Positions 43,165-52,101 of a DNA stretch of 64,000 bases are shown here, in pieces; position 1 is the stretch's first letter, and each line of letters begins with the position of its first letter. The position numbers and the translations under genes are program-made. The notes below the pieces were generated by a model that saw only the letters and a program-made list of their open reading frames with translations, did not search any database and was not told the DNA's origin. Source of the stretch: Candidatus Gastranaerophilales bacterium (GTDB lineage Bacteria; Cyanobacteriota; Vampirovibrionia; Gastranaerophilales; Gastranaerophilaceae); the NCBI GenBank assembly GCA_947625305.1, contig CANQNW010000002.1:124001-188000 (forward strand), read 5' to 3'.

Positions 43165-43355
43165 AGCATACTCCTTTACCTTATATATTTAAAAACAAAT
43201 TTTACGTAAAAATTGCCTTACTTTTTATTTTTATTTATTTATTTTTACAATTATTTTCATAATGAAAACTTTACTCCAAATGCTGTATTTTTCGCTAAAA
43301 ACCTTCCTTTTTTTCAAGTTTTATCGGATGATATAATATAGAGGAATAAGTTTTA

Positions 43356-44996
43356 ATGTTCAAAGAAAAAACTGATTTAAACCTGATGGCTCAAAATTTT
43401 ATGGAAGAAGCAAGACTCTGCCATGAAAAATACCTTATTAAAGGCAATCGTAATGATTTAGATAATGCGGTTGACAATTATATTGATGCCATAAAATATA
43501 ATCCTAATATTCCTGAAGCTTACTACAGGCTTGCCACATTACTTTGGGATAAAGGAGAAATAAATCTTTCCTGTGCGATTGAACAATGTAAATCAGCAAT
43601 AAATTTATCTCCTGAAAATCCTAATGCAAGGATTTACACGGCATATTTTCTTGAGCAGGCAAAAAATTATGAAGAGGCAGAAAAAGAATTTAAAGAGGCT
43701 ATAAAATTAAGTAATTTTAAATCGGCAAGACCAAGATTATCTTTAGCTTCTATGTATATTGATAAAATGCATGATACAAATATCAATGCAAAAGATATAT
43801 CTATGTCGTTATACTATATGTTATCAGGCAGTTTAAGCATAGCATTCGATTTACCCTCTATTAAAATGTTATATAAAAATATTAAAAAAAGCAGTACTTT
43901 ATTATTTTATGACATACTGGGCAATATTTTTGAAAAAACAAAAAACTATTCCTTAGCTGTTAAAGCATATGACCATGCAGCCGGTTCAACAGGCAGAGAA
44001 GAACTCTACTATACAAAAATCGGTGATATTAATATAAAAAATGAAGAAATCCAAACAGCCAGAATTTCTTATATGAAAGCTTTAGAAGCAAATCCTTATA
44101 ATAAAGATTTACTTTTAAAACTTGCAACTTTAACACAAATATATTTTGAAGAAGATTTAAATACTGCTATTGACTGCTATTCTAAGCTGTTAGAACAGGG
44201 TGAAGATAAGCCCGAAATATATTATGAACTCGGTCATCTTTATCTTAAAAAAGAAGATTTTATAAATTCAATAAATGCTTTTAAACTTGCCATTGAAAGA
44301 GATTGTGAAAATCCTTTTTATCATAATGCGTTAGCTTATGCTTTAGTCAGAGCGGAACAATTTGAAGATGCTTGCGAACACTATAAATTTGCAATAGATA
44401 AAAATCCCGACCCCGAATGGACATCAATAGTATGTCAGGCACTGGCATCACTTTATCATAAAGTTTATGATGATATTGATTCGGCTATGGATTTACTTCA
44501 GACAGCGATTATGCTTGATAAAAATAATGATGAGGCATTTCAGGAACTGGGCGACATTTATACTGAATGCGAAGATATTGACAGTGCCATAAAATCATAT
44601 TGCGAGTCAATAAAAATTAATCCGAAAAATGCACAAGTGTATAATAAATGTGCAATGGCGCTATGGCAGAAAGATTATCTTGAAGAAGCAATAATTGCAT
44701 ATCATAAGGCAATCGGAATAAATCCCGATTACTACAATGCCTACAACAATTTAGGGGTTATTTATTTAGACGGAATATTTAACTTAAAAGAAGCTAAAAA
44801 ATTATTTGAAACTGCAATATCAATTAAACCTGATTATGTAATGGCTCACTTTAACTTAGGTAGAGCATACGAAAAAGCAGGCAAAAAAATTGAAGCTGCA
44901 AAATATTATCAAAAGGCTCTTGAATTAAATGATATTGAAACAGAGATGGATTCAGAGGAAATAAGAAACAAGTTATATTCTTTATTTGAAGTTTAA
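43356..44996 (+). CDS. TPR-repeat protein
   Basis: A 546-aa soluble protein made almost wholly of tetratricopeptide repeats (at least ten by eye), for example AVDNYIDAIKYNPNIPEAYYRLATLLWDK written in part as NPNIPEAYYRLATLLW, KPEIYYELGHLYLKKEDF, NDEAFQELGDIYTECEDI and NPDYYNAYNNLGVIYLDG. No signal peptide and no catalytic domain. Such proteins act as scaffolds; partner unknown. AGAGGA lies about 10 bases before the ATG. Confidence 0.88.
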   Translation: MFKEKTDLNLMAQNFMEEARLCHEKYLIKGNRNDLDNAVDNYIDAIKYNPNIPEAYYRLATLLWDKGEINLSCAIEQCKSAINLSPENPNARIYTAYFLEQAKNYEEAEKEFKEAIKLSNFKSARPRLSLASMYIDKMHDTNINAKDISMSLYYMLSGSLSIAFDLPSIKMLYKNIKKSSTLLFYDILGNIFEKTKNYSLAVKAYDHAAGSTGREELYYTKIGDINIKNEEIQTARISYMKALEANPYNKDLLLKLATLTQIYFEEDLNTAIDCYSKLLEQGEDKPEIYYELGHLYLKKEDFINSINAFKLAIERDCENPFYHNALAYALVRAEQFEDACEHYKFAIDKNPDPEWTSIVCQALASLYHKVYDDIDSAMDLLQTAIMLDKNNDEAFQELGDIYTECEDIDSAIKSYCESIKINPKNAQVYNKCAMALWQKDYLEEAIIAYHKAIGINPDYYNAYNNLGVIYLDGIFNLKEAKKLFETAISIKPDYVMAHFNLGRAYEKAGKKIEAAKYYQKALELNDIETEMDSEEIRNKLYSLFEV

Positions 44997-45020
44997 TAAA
45001 CTGTTTAAATCACAATTTTA

Positions 45021-45686
45021 TTAATAATCATAATGATCTTTTTTATTTAAATATTCTCTTATTACATTTAAAGAGGATTGAATAATCCTTGTAATTCTTG
45101 AAGAAGAAAGCCCAACCTGCTCTGCAATTTCTTTTACCTGCATATTACGGTAGAAACGATATTCAATGATAATTCTTTCTTTTTGAGGCAATTTTGCAAT
45201 AGCCTCTCTAATAACTCTTCCAAGTTCGGAGATTTCGGCCTTTTCATCCGGCAAGGCAGAAGGGTCTTTAATAAAATCAAACGGAGAATCATTATCTGAT
45301 GCCGCTGCCGCTAAGCTGTCTATTGATAAAATAGTTTCATAAATAGCTTCTCTTACTTTTCCGGGAGTAATTCCGTTTTCTTCATTACCCTCATCACCCG
45401 ATAATTCGGTTTCTTCGTCTTTATCAACATTTGAATGTTTTAACGAATACCATTTATATCTGTTTCTTAACTCATTTCTTATAGCCCATCTGACTGCCGT
45501 TGAAATGTAGGCATTATTATATCTTGCAAGTTGTTCTTCGGTTTTATCTTTTATCATTACCTGAATAGCAATAATACCGATACTTACAAGTTCATCATAA
45601 TCCACCATATGGGATGGAATTCTCTTATGTTCTACCTTTGCTACCTTTTCGATTATTTCAATATAATCTTGTATTTTTGCCTGCAT
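45021..45686 (-). CDS. Sigma-70-family factor, FliA/sigma-28-like
   Basis: A 221-aa alternative sigma factor. Region 2 spans about 15-80 (DYDELVSIGIIAIQ, then AYISTAVRWAIRNELRNRYKW; core binding and -10 recognition). The middle is acidic and divergent (about 88-130). Region 4 is at the C-terminus (LPQKERIIIEYRFYRNMQVK, then EIAEQVGLSSSRITRI, a helix-turn-helix like that of FliA/WhiG). It lies 12 bases after flhB on the same strand, which supports a flagellar or secretion role, but other sporulation- or stress-type roles are possible. Confidence 0.85.
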   Translation of the reverse strand: MQAKIQDYIEIIEKVAKVEHKRIPSHMVDYDELVSIGIIAIQVMIKDKTEEQLARYNNAYISTAVRWAIRNELRNRYKWYSLKHSNVDKDEETELSGDEGNEENGITPGKVREAIYETILSIDSLAAAASDNDSPFDFIKDPSALPDEKAEISELGRVIREAIAKLPQKERIIIEYRFYRNMQVKEIAEQVGLSSSRITRIIQSSLNVIREYLNKKDHYDY

Positions 45687-45698
45687 ACTCTTATTCTA

Positions 45699-46784
45699 TT
45701 ATCTTTTATTATACATATTACTACCTTTTTGCGCATTTCGCAAATTGTATACAAAAATCAAAATTTCAGCTACAGCTTTATATAATTCGGGAGGAATTGT
45801 TGCATTAATTTCAACCATTCTAAATATTGCTCTTGCGACAGGCGGGTTTTCTATAACAGGAATAGAATGTTCCTTTGCAATTTCAATGATTTTTTTAGCG
45901 AAAAGTTCCGTACCTTTTGCCAATAATACCGGTGATTCCATCTTTTGAGCATCATATTTCAGTGCGCAGGCAATGTGTGTAGGGTTTGACACAACAAAAT
46001 CAGCATCAGGCACGGCATCCATCATTTTTTGCTGCAGCATTTGCTGTCTTCTCTGTCTTAATGCAGCTTTTACATGCGGGTCGCCTTCAGAGTTTTTATA
46101 TTCATCTTTTACTTCTTTAAAAGACATTTTTTGATCCTGCAAAAATTTCCATCTTACCATTCCGTAGTCAGCGGCTGCTATTATGAGAAATGCAATCCCT
46201 GCTTTTATTACGAAGTCTATAATTAAAGAACCGAATTCATTTATTATTGCAAAACTGTTTTCTATGGCAACAAGCCCGATTATGGTTTCAAGATGGGCTT
46301 TATATACCATCCACCCTATAACACCTAATAATACAACTTTTATAATGTTTTTTACCAATTCAAATAATGTTTTTGGAGACATTATATTTTTAAAATATTT
46401 TGCAGGATTTAATTTATCAAGTTTTGGTTCTAACGGTTTTGTCGTAACTAACGGCCCTACCTGAATAAAATCACCTACTATGGCAATAAAAGCGGATACT
46501 ATTAATATAGGGCCGATTATTAATAATGTAGGAACTAATATTGATACTGCAAGATGAGTATAACCTATATCCTCCAAATGTTTATCGGGGATTTTATCAT
46601 ATAAATATACAAATAATATTGAAATTTGATTCCAAATAAAGGGAGATAATTTTACAATTACAAGAAACATAACAAGAAGCGCCAATGCAGTTGAAAAATC
46701 TTTGGACTTTACAACCTGTCCTTCTTTTCTTGCCCTTTGAAGCTTTTGCTGGCTTGCTTCAAATTGTTTATTCTCGTCACCCAT
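45699..46784 (-). CDS. flhB: Flagellar/type III export switch protein FlhB
   Basis: Inner-membrane component of the flagellar type III export gate that switches substrate specificity, 361 aa. It starts with the usual cytosolic Q-x-K-L-x-x-A-R-K-E-G-Q-V-x-K-S-K-D pattern, has four membrane segments and a cytosolic domain with the self-cleavage motif N-P-T-H (VVSNPTHIACAL, about residues 270-281). The final part ENPPVARAIFRMVEINATIP is typical. No other flagellar gene is in the window. It lies 16 bases after apt and 12 before the sigma gene. Confidence 0.95.
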   Translation of the reverse strand: MGDENKQFEASQQKLQRARKEGQVVKSKDFSTALALLVMFLVIVKLSPFIWNQISILFVYLYDKIPDKHLEDIGYTHLAVSILVPTLLIIGPILIVSAFIAIVGDFIQVGPLVTTKPLEPKLDKLNPAKYFKNIMSPKTLFELVKNIIKVVLLGVIGWMVYKAHLETIIGLVAIENSFAIINEFGSLIIDFVIKAGIAFLIIAAADYGMVRWKFLQDQKMSFKEVKDEYKNSEGDPHVKAALRQRRQQMLQQKMMDAVPDADFVVSNPTHIACALKYDAQKMESPVLLAKGTELFAKKIIEIAKEHSIPVIENPPVARAIFRMVEINATIPPELYKAVAEILIFVYNLRNAQKGSNMYNKR

Positions 46785-46800
46785 CTATTTTTAACCGATT

Positions 46801-47331
46801 TTAATATTCCACCATTGATATAACTTCAATACCGTCAGGCAGTTTTTTTCTTCCTTCAAGTTCTTTTAACTCTACAATAAATGCGGCAGCTTTTACATCA
46901 GCACCTGCTTTTTTCAGCAATTTACAAGCAGCAGATACCGTTCCGCCTGTTGCAAGTAAATCATCAATAACTATAACTTTTTTGCCTGCCTCTATTGCAT
47001 CTTTATGTATTTCCAGTTTATCTGTACCGTATTCAAGAGCATATTCTTCACTTATTGTTTCTGCAGGCAGTTTCCCTGGTTTTCTTATTAATATACATCC
47101 TGCATTTATGTTATATGCCAGTGCACTTCCGAATATAAATCCTCGTGATTCAACTACAGCAACATAATCAATTCCTTTGTTTTTAAATTTATCAGAAAGA
47201 AAATCTATCATTGCTTTTAGGGCTTCTTTATCTTTTACGGCAGTTGTTATATCTCTAAAGATTATTCCTTTTACGGGAAAATCTTTTATACTTCTTATTT
47301 TTTCTTTTACTAACTCAACAGAGTTCATCAT
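46801..47331 (-). CDS. apt: Adenine phosphoribosyltransferase
   Basis: Purine salvage enzyme making AMP from adenine and PRPP, 176 aa. The PRPP-binding motif VIVIDDLLATGGT (about residues 119-131), the PVKGIIFRDIT N-terminal block and the ESRGFIFGSALAY hood region are present. Two ATGs stand side by side; the second (47328) has the better distance to AAGGAG. It belongs to a maf-apt-flhB-sigma run. Confidence 0.96.
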   Translation of the reverse strand: MMNSVELVKEKIRSIKDFPVKGIIFRDITTAVKDKEALKAMIDFLSDKFKNKGIDYVAVVESRGFIFGSALAYNINAGCILIRKPGKLPAETISEEYALEYGTDKLEIHKDAIEAGKKVIVIDDLLATGGTVSAACKLLKKAGADVKAAAFIVELKELEGRKKLPDGIEVISMVEY

Positions 47332-47364
47332 TCTCTCCTTCTTAACTCCTATTTTTATTTTACA

Positions 47365-47943
47365 CTAAACTCGTTCTTTTGTAATTTCATTCAGCATTTC
47401 TTTTAACATTTTCGTAGGAAGCCCGACTATATTATTATATTCGCCTTTTATTCCCTTAATAAAGCCATCGGGCAGTTCCTGTATTCCGTAGGCACCTGCT
47501 TTATCATAAGGTTTTTTGGTATTTATATAATTTTTTATTTCTTCATCAGGTATGTTATTAAATGTAACTTCGCTTGTTTGAGATTTAATAATTTTTTCTT
47601 TTTTTTCAACATCAATTATGCATACACCGGTAACTACTTTATGGGTTTTACCGTTTAATTCGGAGAGCATTCTATATGCATCATTATAATCTTTAGGTTT
47701 ACCTAATACTTCATCGCCGAGAATAACTACAGTATCGGCACTTATTATAATTTCCGAATTATGAACATTGTGCAAAACGGATAATCCTTTTTTTTCAGCT
47801 ATATCTTCAATTAATTTATATGAAAACTTTTTTCCGAATATATTTTCATCAAATGACGGGCGAACAACTTCAAAAACAATCCCCATTTCTTTTAACAGCG
47901 CTAATCTTCTCGGTGATGATGATGCCAGTATTATTTTTTTCAT
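47365..47943 (-). CDS. maf: Maf-family nucleotide pyrophosphatase
   Basis: House-cleaning dTTP/UTP (or related) pyrophosphatase of 192 aa. Family motifs: ASSSPRRLALLKEMG at residues 6-20, SADTVVILGDEVLGKP (about 69-84) and KPYDKAGAYGIQE (about 144-156). AAAGGA ribosome site. It is the first gene of the run that continues with apt, flhB and the sigma factor; a strong hairpin upstream separates it from the small gene at 48031. Confidence 0.95.
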   Translation of the reverse strand: MKKIILASSSPRRLALLKEMGIVFEVVRPSFDENIFGKKFSYKLIEDIAEKKGLSVLHNVHNSEIIISADTVVILGDEVLGKPKDYNDAYRMLSELNGKTHKVVTGVCIIDVEKKEKIIKSQTSEVTFNNIPDEEIKNYINTKKPYDKAGAYGIQELPDGFIKGIKGEYNNIVGLPTKMLKEMLNEITKERV

Positions 47944-47962
47944 GCTAAATCCTTTAAATACG

Positions 47963-48003
47963 AAAAAAGACTAACTATATTTTAAATAAAAGTCAGTCTT
48001 TTT
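47963..48003 (-). terminator. Rho-independent terminator of the 84-aa gene
   Basis: AAAAAAGACTAACT and AGTCAGTCTTTTT form a 13-bp stem with one mismatch; A and T runs on both sides. On the minus strand it follows the 84-aa gene and precedes maf. Confidence 0.75.
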
Positions 48004-48030
48004 GTAAAACTTGATTTAATTTTATTTACA

Positions 48031-48285
48031 TTAAACACTTCTTCTTTTTGGAGGATTAAATCTTAATCTTAAATAAACTACGGATTTAGATGTAACTCCG
48101 CTGCATAAATCTTTTAACTTACTGTTCATTTCAATCATACTTCTTTGCATCATTGCATAATCATTCATTGCCGATAGCATTTTTTGTGAATCTACCAACT
48201 TCGTAGTTTCAGGATTATCCATTTTTAGTTTAGAATATTTTCTAACTAATTCTTTATCAATTCTATCTTTTGCTCCAATAGTCAT
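48031..48285 (-). CDS. Small hypothetical protein
   Basis: An 84-aa basic, helical protein (KDRIDKELVRKYSKL, then Met-rich SAMNDYAMMQRSMIEMNSKL) ending in an Arg/Pro/Lys tail (RLRFNPPKRRSV). GGGAAGG ribosome site and its own terminator support a real gene. No family recognised. Confidence 0.65.
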   Translation of the reverse strand: MTIGAKDRIDKELVRKYSKLKMDNPETTKLVDSQKMLSAMNDYAMMQRSMIEMNSKLKDLCSGVTSKSVVYLRLRFNPPKRRSV

Positions 48286-48394
48286 TTATAAACCTTCCCT
48301 CGTTTATATTTTCCCCGTTGTATATTAATAAAAAAATTTTTTATAAGGAAATTGCTTTTTTAAATTACATTATTACAAATTGTTAACAATAAAT

Positions 48395-49516
48395 TTAAAA
48401 CCCTATAAGACTGGGAAGTTCGGTAAATTCAAGATTTTGCGCTTCCGCTACACCTATATTTGTTAATTTACCTCTATAAGTATTTACACCACGGGCAAGT
48501 GAAGAATCTTTTTTAATCGCATCTTCAAGCCCCAAATTAGCTATATTTAATAAATATTTTATAGTTTCGTTTGTAAGAGCAATTGTAGATGTTCTGGCTA
48601 CACTGCCAGGAATATTCGCTACACTGTAGTGTATAACTCCGTATTTTTCAAAAGAAGGATTATCAATAGTTGTAATTCTATCTATTGTTTCCACTATTCC
48701 ACCCTGGTCAATAGAAACATCAACAATAACAGAGCCTTTTTTCATGCTCTTTACCATTTCTTCGGTAATTATAGAAGGTGCTTTATGTCCCGGGATTAAA
48801 ACTGCCCCGATTAAAGCATCGGTATCTTTTATTAATTTCTTTAATACCGCTTCATTAGAAACATATGTTTTAACTTTTGAACCGAACATATTATCTACTG
48901 TTCTTAATTTATCCGTATTTACATCTGCAATGCTTACATCAGCGCCCATTCCGACTGCAATTTTAACGGCATTAATACCAACCGTTCCCGCACCAACAAT
49001 AAGAATTTTTCCCGCAGGCACTCCTGCTATTCCGCCAAGCAGAATTCCCGCACCCCCGTTTCTGTTTTCAAGCAGATTTGCAGCAATTTGAACAGACATT
49101 TTCCCTGCAACTTCACTCATCGGAATTAACAAAGGAAGAGTTCCGTCACTTTTTTGTATTGTTTCATATGCAATAGAAGTTACTTTTCTTGTCAATAATT
49201 CCTGTGTTAAAGTTTTTTCAACGGCAAGATGCAGATATGTAAATAATATTTGATTTTTCTTTAAAAATTTATACTCGGAGGGCTGCGGTTCTTTTACTTT
49301 TACTATTATTTCAGCATTATTATATATTTCTTCAGCACCATCGCAGATAACAGCACCCGATTTTTTATATTCTTCATCAGTAAATCCGCTTCCCAGACCT
49401 GCATTTTTCTCTATACTGACAGTGTGTCCTTTTTTTACAAGTAATTTAACACCTTCTGGAGTAATTGCAACTCTGTCTTCTTTTACCTTTAACTCTTTTG
49501 GAACTCCGATTTTCAT
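48395..49516 (-). CDS. ald: Alanine dehydrogenase
   Basis: NAD-dependent reversible deamination of L-alanine to pyruvate and ammonia, 373 aa. The N-terminal domain begins MKIGVPKELKVKEDRVAITP, the substrate/catalytic region has SEVAGKMSVQIAA, the NAD motif is VGAGTVGINAVKIAVGMGADV (quoted in part as VGAGTVGINAV, about 175), and VDVSIDQGGIVET is typical. AAAGGA ribosome site. It probably shares a transcript with pyrF upstream (2-base gap). Confidence 0.97.
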   Translation of the reverse strand: MKIGVPKELKVKEDRVAITPEGVKLLVKKGHTVSIEKNAGLGSGFTDEEYKKSGAVICDGAEEIYNNAEIIVKVKEPQPSEYKFLKKNQILFTYLHLAVEKTLTQELLTRKVTSIAYETIQKSDGTLPLLIPMSEVAGKMSVQIAANLLENRNGGAGILLGGIAGVPAGKILIVGAGTVGINAVKIAVGMGADVSIADVNTDKLRTVDNMFGSKVKTYVSNEAVLKKLIKDTDALIGAVLIPGHKAPSIITEEMVKSMKKGSVIVDVSIDQGGIVETIDRITTIDNPSFEKYGVIHYSVANIPGSVARTSTIALTNETIKYLLNIANLGLEDAIKKDSSLARGVNTYRGKLTNIGVAEAQNLEFTELPSLIGF

Positions 49517-49518
49517 TG

Positions 49519-50274
49519 TTATTCCTTTACTTCTTTAAGTGCCTCATCAATTTCTGCAATTATCATTTTTGCGGCAACAACGGGATCTTGTGCATGAGTA
49601 ATAGGTCTTCCTATTATCATATAATCAGCACCCGCTTTTATTGCATCGGAAGGCGATACAATTCTTATTTGATCGTTTACTATTGCCCAAGTAGGTCTTA
49701 CCGCAGGACATACTACCAAAAAGTCTTTACCTAACTCTTTTTTTATCTGAGCCGCATCCGTATCGGGCGCAACTACACCATGTATACCTGACTCTTTTGC
49801 AACTTTCGCCAGTTTTAATACATATGCGGATATATTCATATCCACACCAAGTTCATTGGTTAATGTCTTTTGCCCAAAACTTGATAACAATGTAACTGCA
49901 AGAATCATAGGAGGTTCAATATTATTTTTTCTAGCATAATCACTGCAGGCTTCAAGTGTATTAATCATCATCTTTGAGCCGCCTGTTGCACTGATATTAA
50001 AGAAATCCACTCCCCGTTTTAAAAGATTAATACTTGTTTGGGCGATAGTATTTGGTATATCTTGAAATTTACCGTCAAAATATACTTTTCCGCCGTGTTC
50101 TTTTATAACTTCAACAGACTTAAATCCGCAGGCCGTAAATAATTGCAGACCGACTTTAAAATAACCTACGTAATCTTTTAACAAGTCCACATATTTTATT
50201 ACTTCATCTATTGTGTCAAAATCAAGTGCCAGAATTATTCTGTCTTTTGCTAAAATTGGTTTTCGCTGTTCCAT
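49519..50274 (-). CDS. pyrF: Orotidine 5'-phosphate decarboxylase
   Basis: Last step of UMP synthesis, 251 aa from the ATG at 50274 (AGGA 5 bases upstream; the frame extends to 50313 without a good start). The catalytic D-x-K-x-x-D array is in FDGKFQDIPNT, followed by the phosphate-binding GADYMIIGRPIT near the end. It is the subgroup 1 type (LALDFDTIDEVIKYV start). It lies 2 bases before ald. Confidence 0.96.
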   Translation of the reverse strand: MEQRKPILAKDRIILALDFDTIDEVIKYVDLLKDYVGYFKVGLQLFTACGFKSVEVIKEHGGKVYFDGKFQDIPNTIAQTSINLLKRGVDFFNISATGGSKMMINTLEACSDYARKNNIEPPMILAVTLLSSFGQKTLTNELGVDMNISAYVLKLAKVAKESGIHGVVAPDTDAAQIKKELGKDFLVVCPAVRPTWAIVNDQIRIVSPSDAIKAGADYMIIGRPITHAQDPVVAAKMIIAEIDEALKEVKE

Positions 50275-50372
50275 TTTTATCCTAAAATAAAATTTTCCAG
50301 TAAATAATAACACTATTGATTTAAGTTATCAATAGTTTTATTACTTATTTTTACTTAATTATCGGAAAAAAA

Positions 50373-50735
50373 TTAGTACCCTCTTGAGGTAACGATATCC
50401 AATAATTCACCTTCTGCCATTAGAGCAAATTCATGAGCTTGAGTTTCTGTCATACCTTCTTTTATTTTATCTTGGTATATGCTTTCATATAAATCATCAC
50501 ATGCTTCAAGTAATGCAGGATTACCTTTTGCAAGTGCTACTGCATCATCCACACTTTTTGTAATATCTGTGCCTTTTGCACTTTTTACCTGTGAACGGCC
50601 TAAAACTCCGGGGTCTTGTACAACTGACCTTGCAGCAGTTTCAGCCTCGGGAATATTTGATACTTCTTTTATATGTTTTACCCGATTGTTTTCAGGGTTA
50701 TATCCAAATCCGGGAATATTATTTATTTCTGTCAT
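50373..50735 (-). CDS. Hypothetical protein
   Basis: A 120-aa soluble protein, start chosen at 50735 because of GGAGAG upstream. Residues 1-60 are polar and probably disordered (INNIPGFGYNPENNR); residues 60-115 are helical (VDDAVALAKGNPALLEACDDLYESI, quoted in part as AKGNPALLEACDDLYE). No family recognised. The 282-base gap upstream (50736-51017) is AT-rich and holds only the promoter of the next gene. Confidence 0.65.
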   Translation of the reverse strand: MTEINNIPGFGYNPENNRVKHIKEVSNIPEAETAARSVVQDPGVLGRSQVKSAKGTDITKSVDDAVALAKGNPALLEACDDLYESIYQDKIKEGMTETQAHEFALMAEGELLDIVTSRGY

Positions 50736-50982
50736 TTTTCTCTCCGTGTTTATTTCTTTCGCATTATGTTTTAAACCGCAGTACAAAAATTTTTTGCTAG
50801 TCTTTTTTTAAAATATATACTATTTTTTAATTTTTAATTTTTTATTTTACCTTATATGTATTAATTTTATTGAGTTTTAGCCTTTTAAAATTCAACTTTA
50901 CATTTCTTAATATTGTATATATTTTTTAGCTATTATTTATCTAAATTAAGTAAATGTCAAATAATATTATATATTTGAATGA

Positions 50983-51011
50983 TTGAATTAATTTGAAAAT
51001 TAAGTCACAAT
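50983..51011 (+). promoter_or_regulatory. Possible leaderless promoter of the outer-membrane protein gene
   Basis: TTGAAT (50983-50988), 17-bp spacer, CACAAT (51006-51011), then 6 bases to the ATG at 51018. No Shine-Dalgarno sequence is present. Confidence 0.35.
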
Positions 51012-51017
51012 TACATT

Positions 51018-52076
51018 ATGAAAAAGATTACCTGCTCAATTATAATATATTTACTATTTTCATTATCGGGAGTATGTAAAAACATTGAAAATCCTGATAA
51101 TTTTACTGATTTAGGAAGATATACGGAAACTTTTGAATTAAATGAATGTGATAATGAAATCACAACTAAAGAAGATGATGAACAATTTGAACAAGAAGCT
51201 ATAATTGATATTGCTAAAAGGTATGAGGAAAATGCGGTCGAATTAAAACTTGATGATATTGATGAAGAAAACATAAGCAATGTTAATAGCGAAAGGTTAT
51301 TTAAATTAAGAGTTAACGAAACCCAATACAATATTGAACAAAATATTAAAAACGAAAATATGATATGGGACGGTTCAAAGGCATTTTCTCAAGCATTTAT
51401 AAATAATTCAAGACACATGGCGCCTATTCCCTCTGTTATTAATTCACAAAATATAGAAGCAAAAGTATCGCCTTCATTATCGGCTAAACTCGGGCAAACT
51501 TATCTTTTTGATTCGTTTGATAGTTCTGTTTTATTTGTAAGAAGCAATGAATCTACATATAATACGGGTTCTGTAATATCCTACAAAGGTGACGGTTTAA
51601 ATATTGCATTGGGCTCTTTTTCATCATCATATAATAATGCCTCATCAGGCGGGGCGGTTATAAAATCTAATCCGCTTTTACTTCCTAATAATTGCGGAAG
51701 TTTTGCTATTGGAAGTGCTTTATTTTCAAATGAAGGTCAGGAATTTGACAAAACAACGGGCGGAATTTTTACGGAATACAAATATAAACGATTAAAACTA
51801 AATGCTCAAGCAGGGCAGATCAGATATTCTAACTCTGCCAATCCTGAAACAAGTTTATATTTTATCCCCGAATTAAGACTTACAGACTCAATTTATGTAA
51901 AAACACGTTTTATAAGAAACGTTACGCAAAACACCATGCAGGACGAAATGGCGCTTACATACAAACCAAAAAACAGCAAAAATAATCTTGAATTTGAAAT
52001 TAACGCATCTAATCAATACGACCAAAATTCAACTATCAAACAAAGATTAAAACTTACCACATCATTTAGAATTTAA
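51018..52076 (+). CDS. Predicted outer-membrane beta-barrel protein
   Basis: A 352-aa exported protein. The signal peptide is about residues 1-20. An acidic linker (about 25-110) is followed by a region of alternating short beta strands with Gly/Ser turns (about 150-352; SVISYKGDGLNIALGSF, LKLNAQAGQIRYS, YVKTRFIRNVTQ), ending in the strand LKLTTSFRI. This looks like a small outer-membrane barrel with an N-terminal extension. No family recognised. No ribosome site is visible. Confidence 0.68.
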   Translation: MKKITCSIIIYLLFSLSGVCKNIENPDNFTDLGRYTETFELNECDNEITTKEDDEQFEQEAIIDIAKRYEENAVELKLDDIDEENISNVNSERLFKLRVNETQYNIEQNIKNENMIWDGSKAFSQAFINNSRHMAPIPSVINSQNIEAKVSPSLSAKLGQTYLFDSFDSSVLFVRSNESTYNTGSVISYKGDGLNIALGSFSSSYNNASSGGAVIKSNPLLLPNNCGSFAIGSALFSNEGQEFDKTTGGIFTEYKYKRLKLNAQAGQIRYSNSANPETSLYFIPELRLTDSIYVKTRFIRNVTQNTMQDEMALTYKPKNSKNNLEFEINASNQYDQNSTIKQRLKLTTSFRI

Positions 52077-52095
52077 TTTAAATTTGTGACATAAT
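52066..52095 (+). promoter_or_regulatory. Possible leaderless promoter of uvrA
   Basis: TTAGAA (52066-52071), 18-bp spacer, CATAAT (52090-52095), then 6 bases to the uvrA ATG. No Shine-Dalgarno sequence. The -35 lies in the end of the preceding gene. Confidence 0.35.
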
Positions 52096-52101
52096 AATGT
52101 T

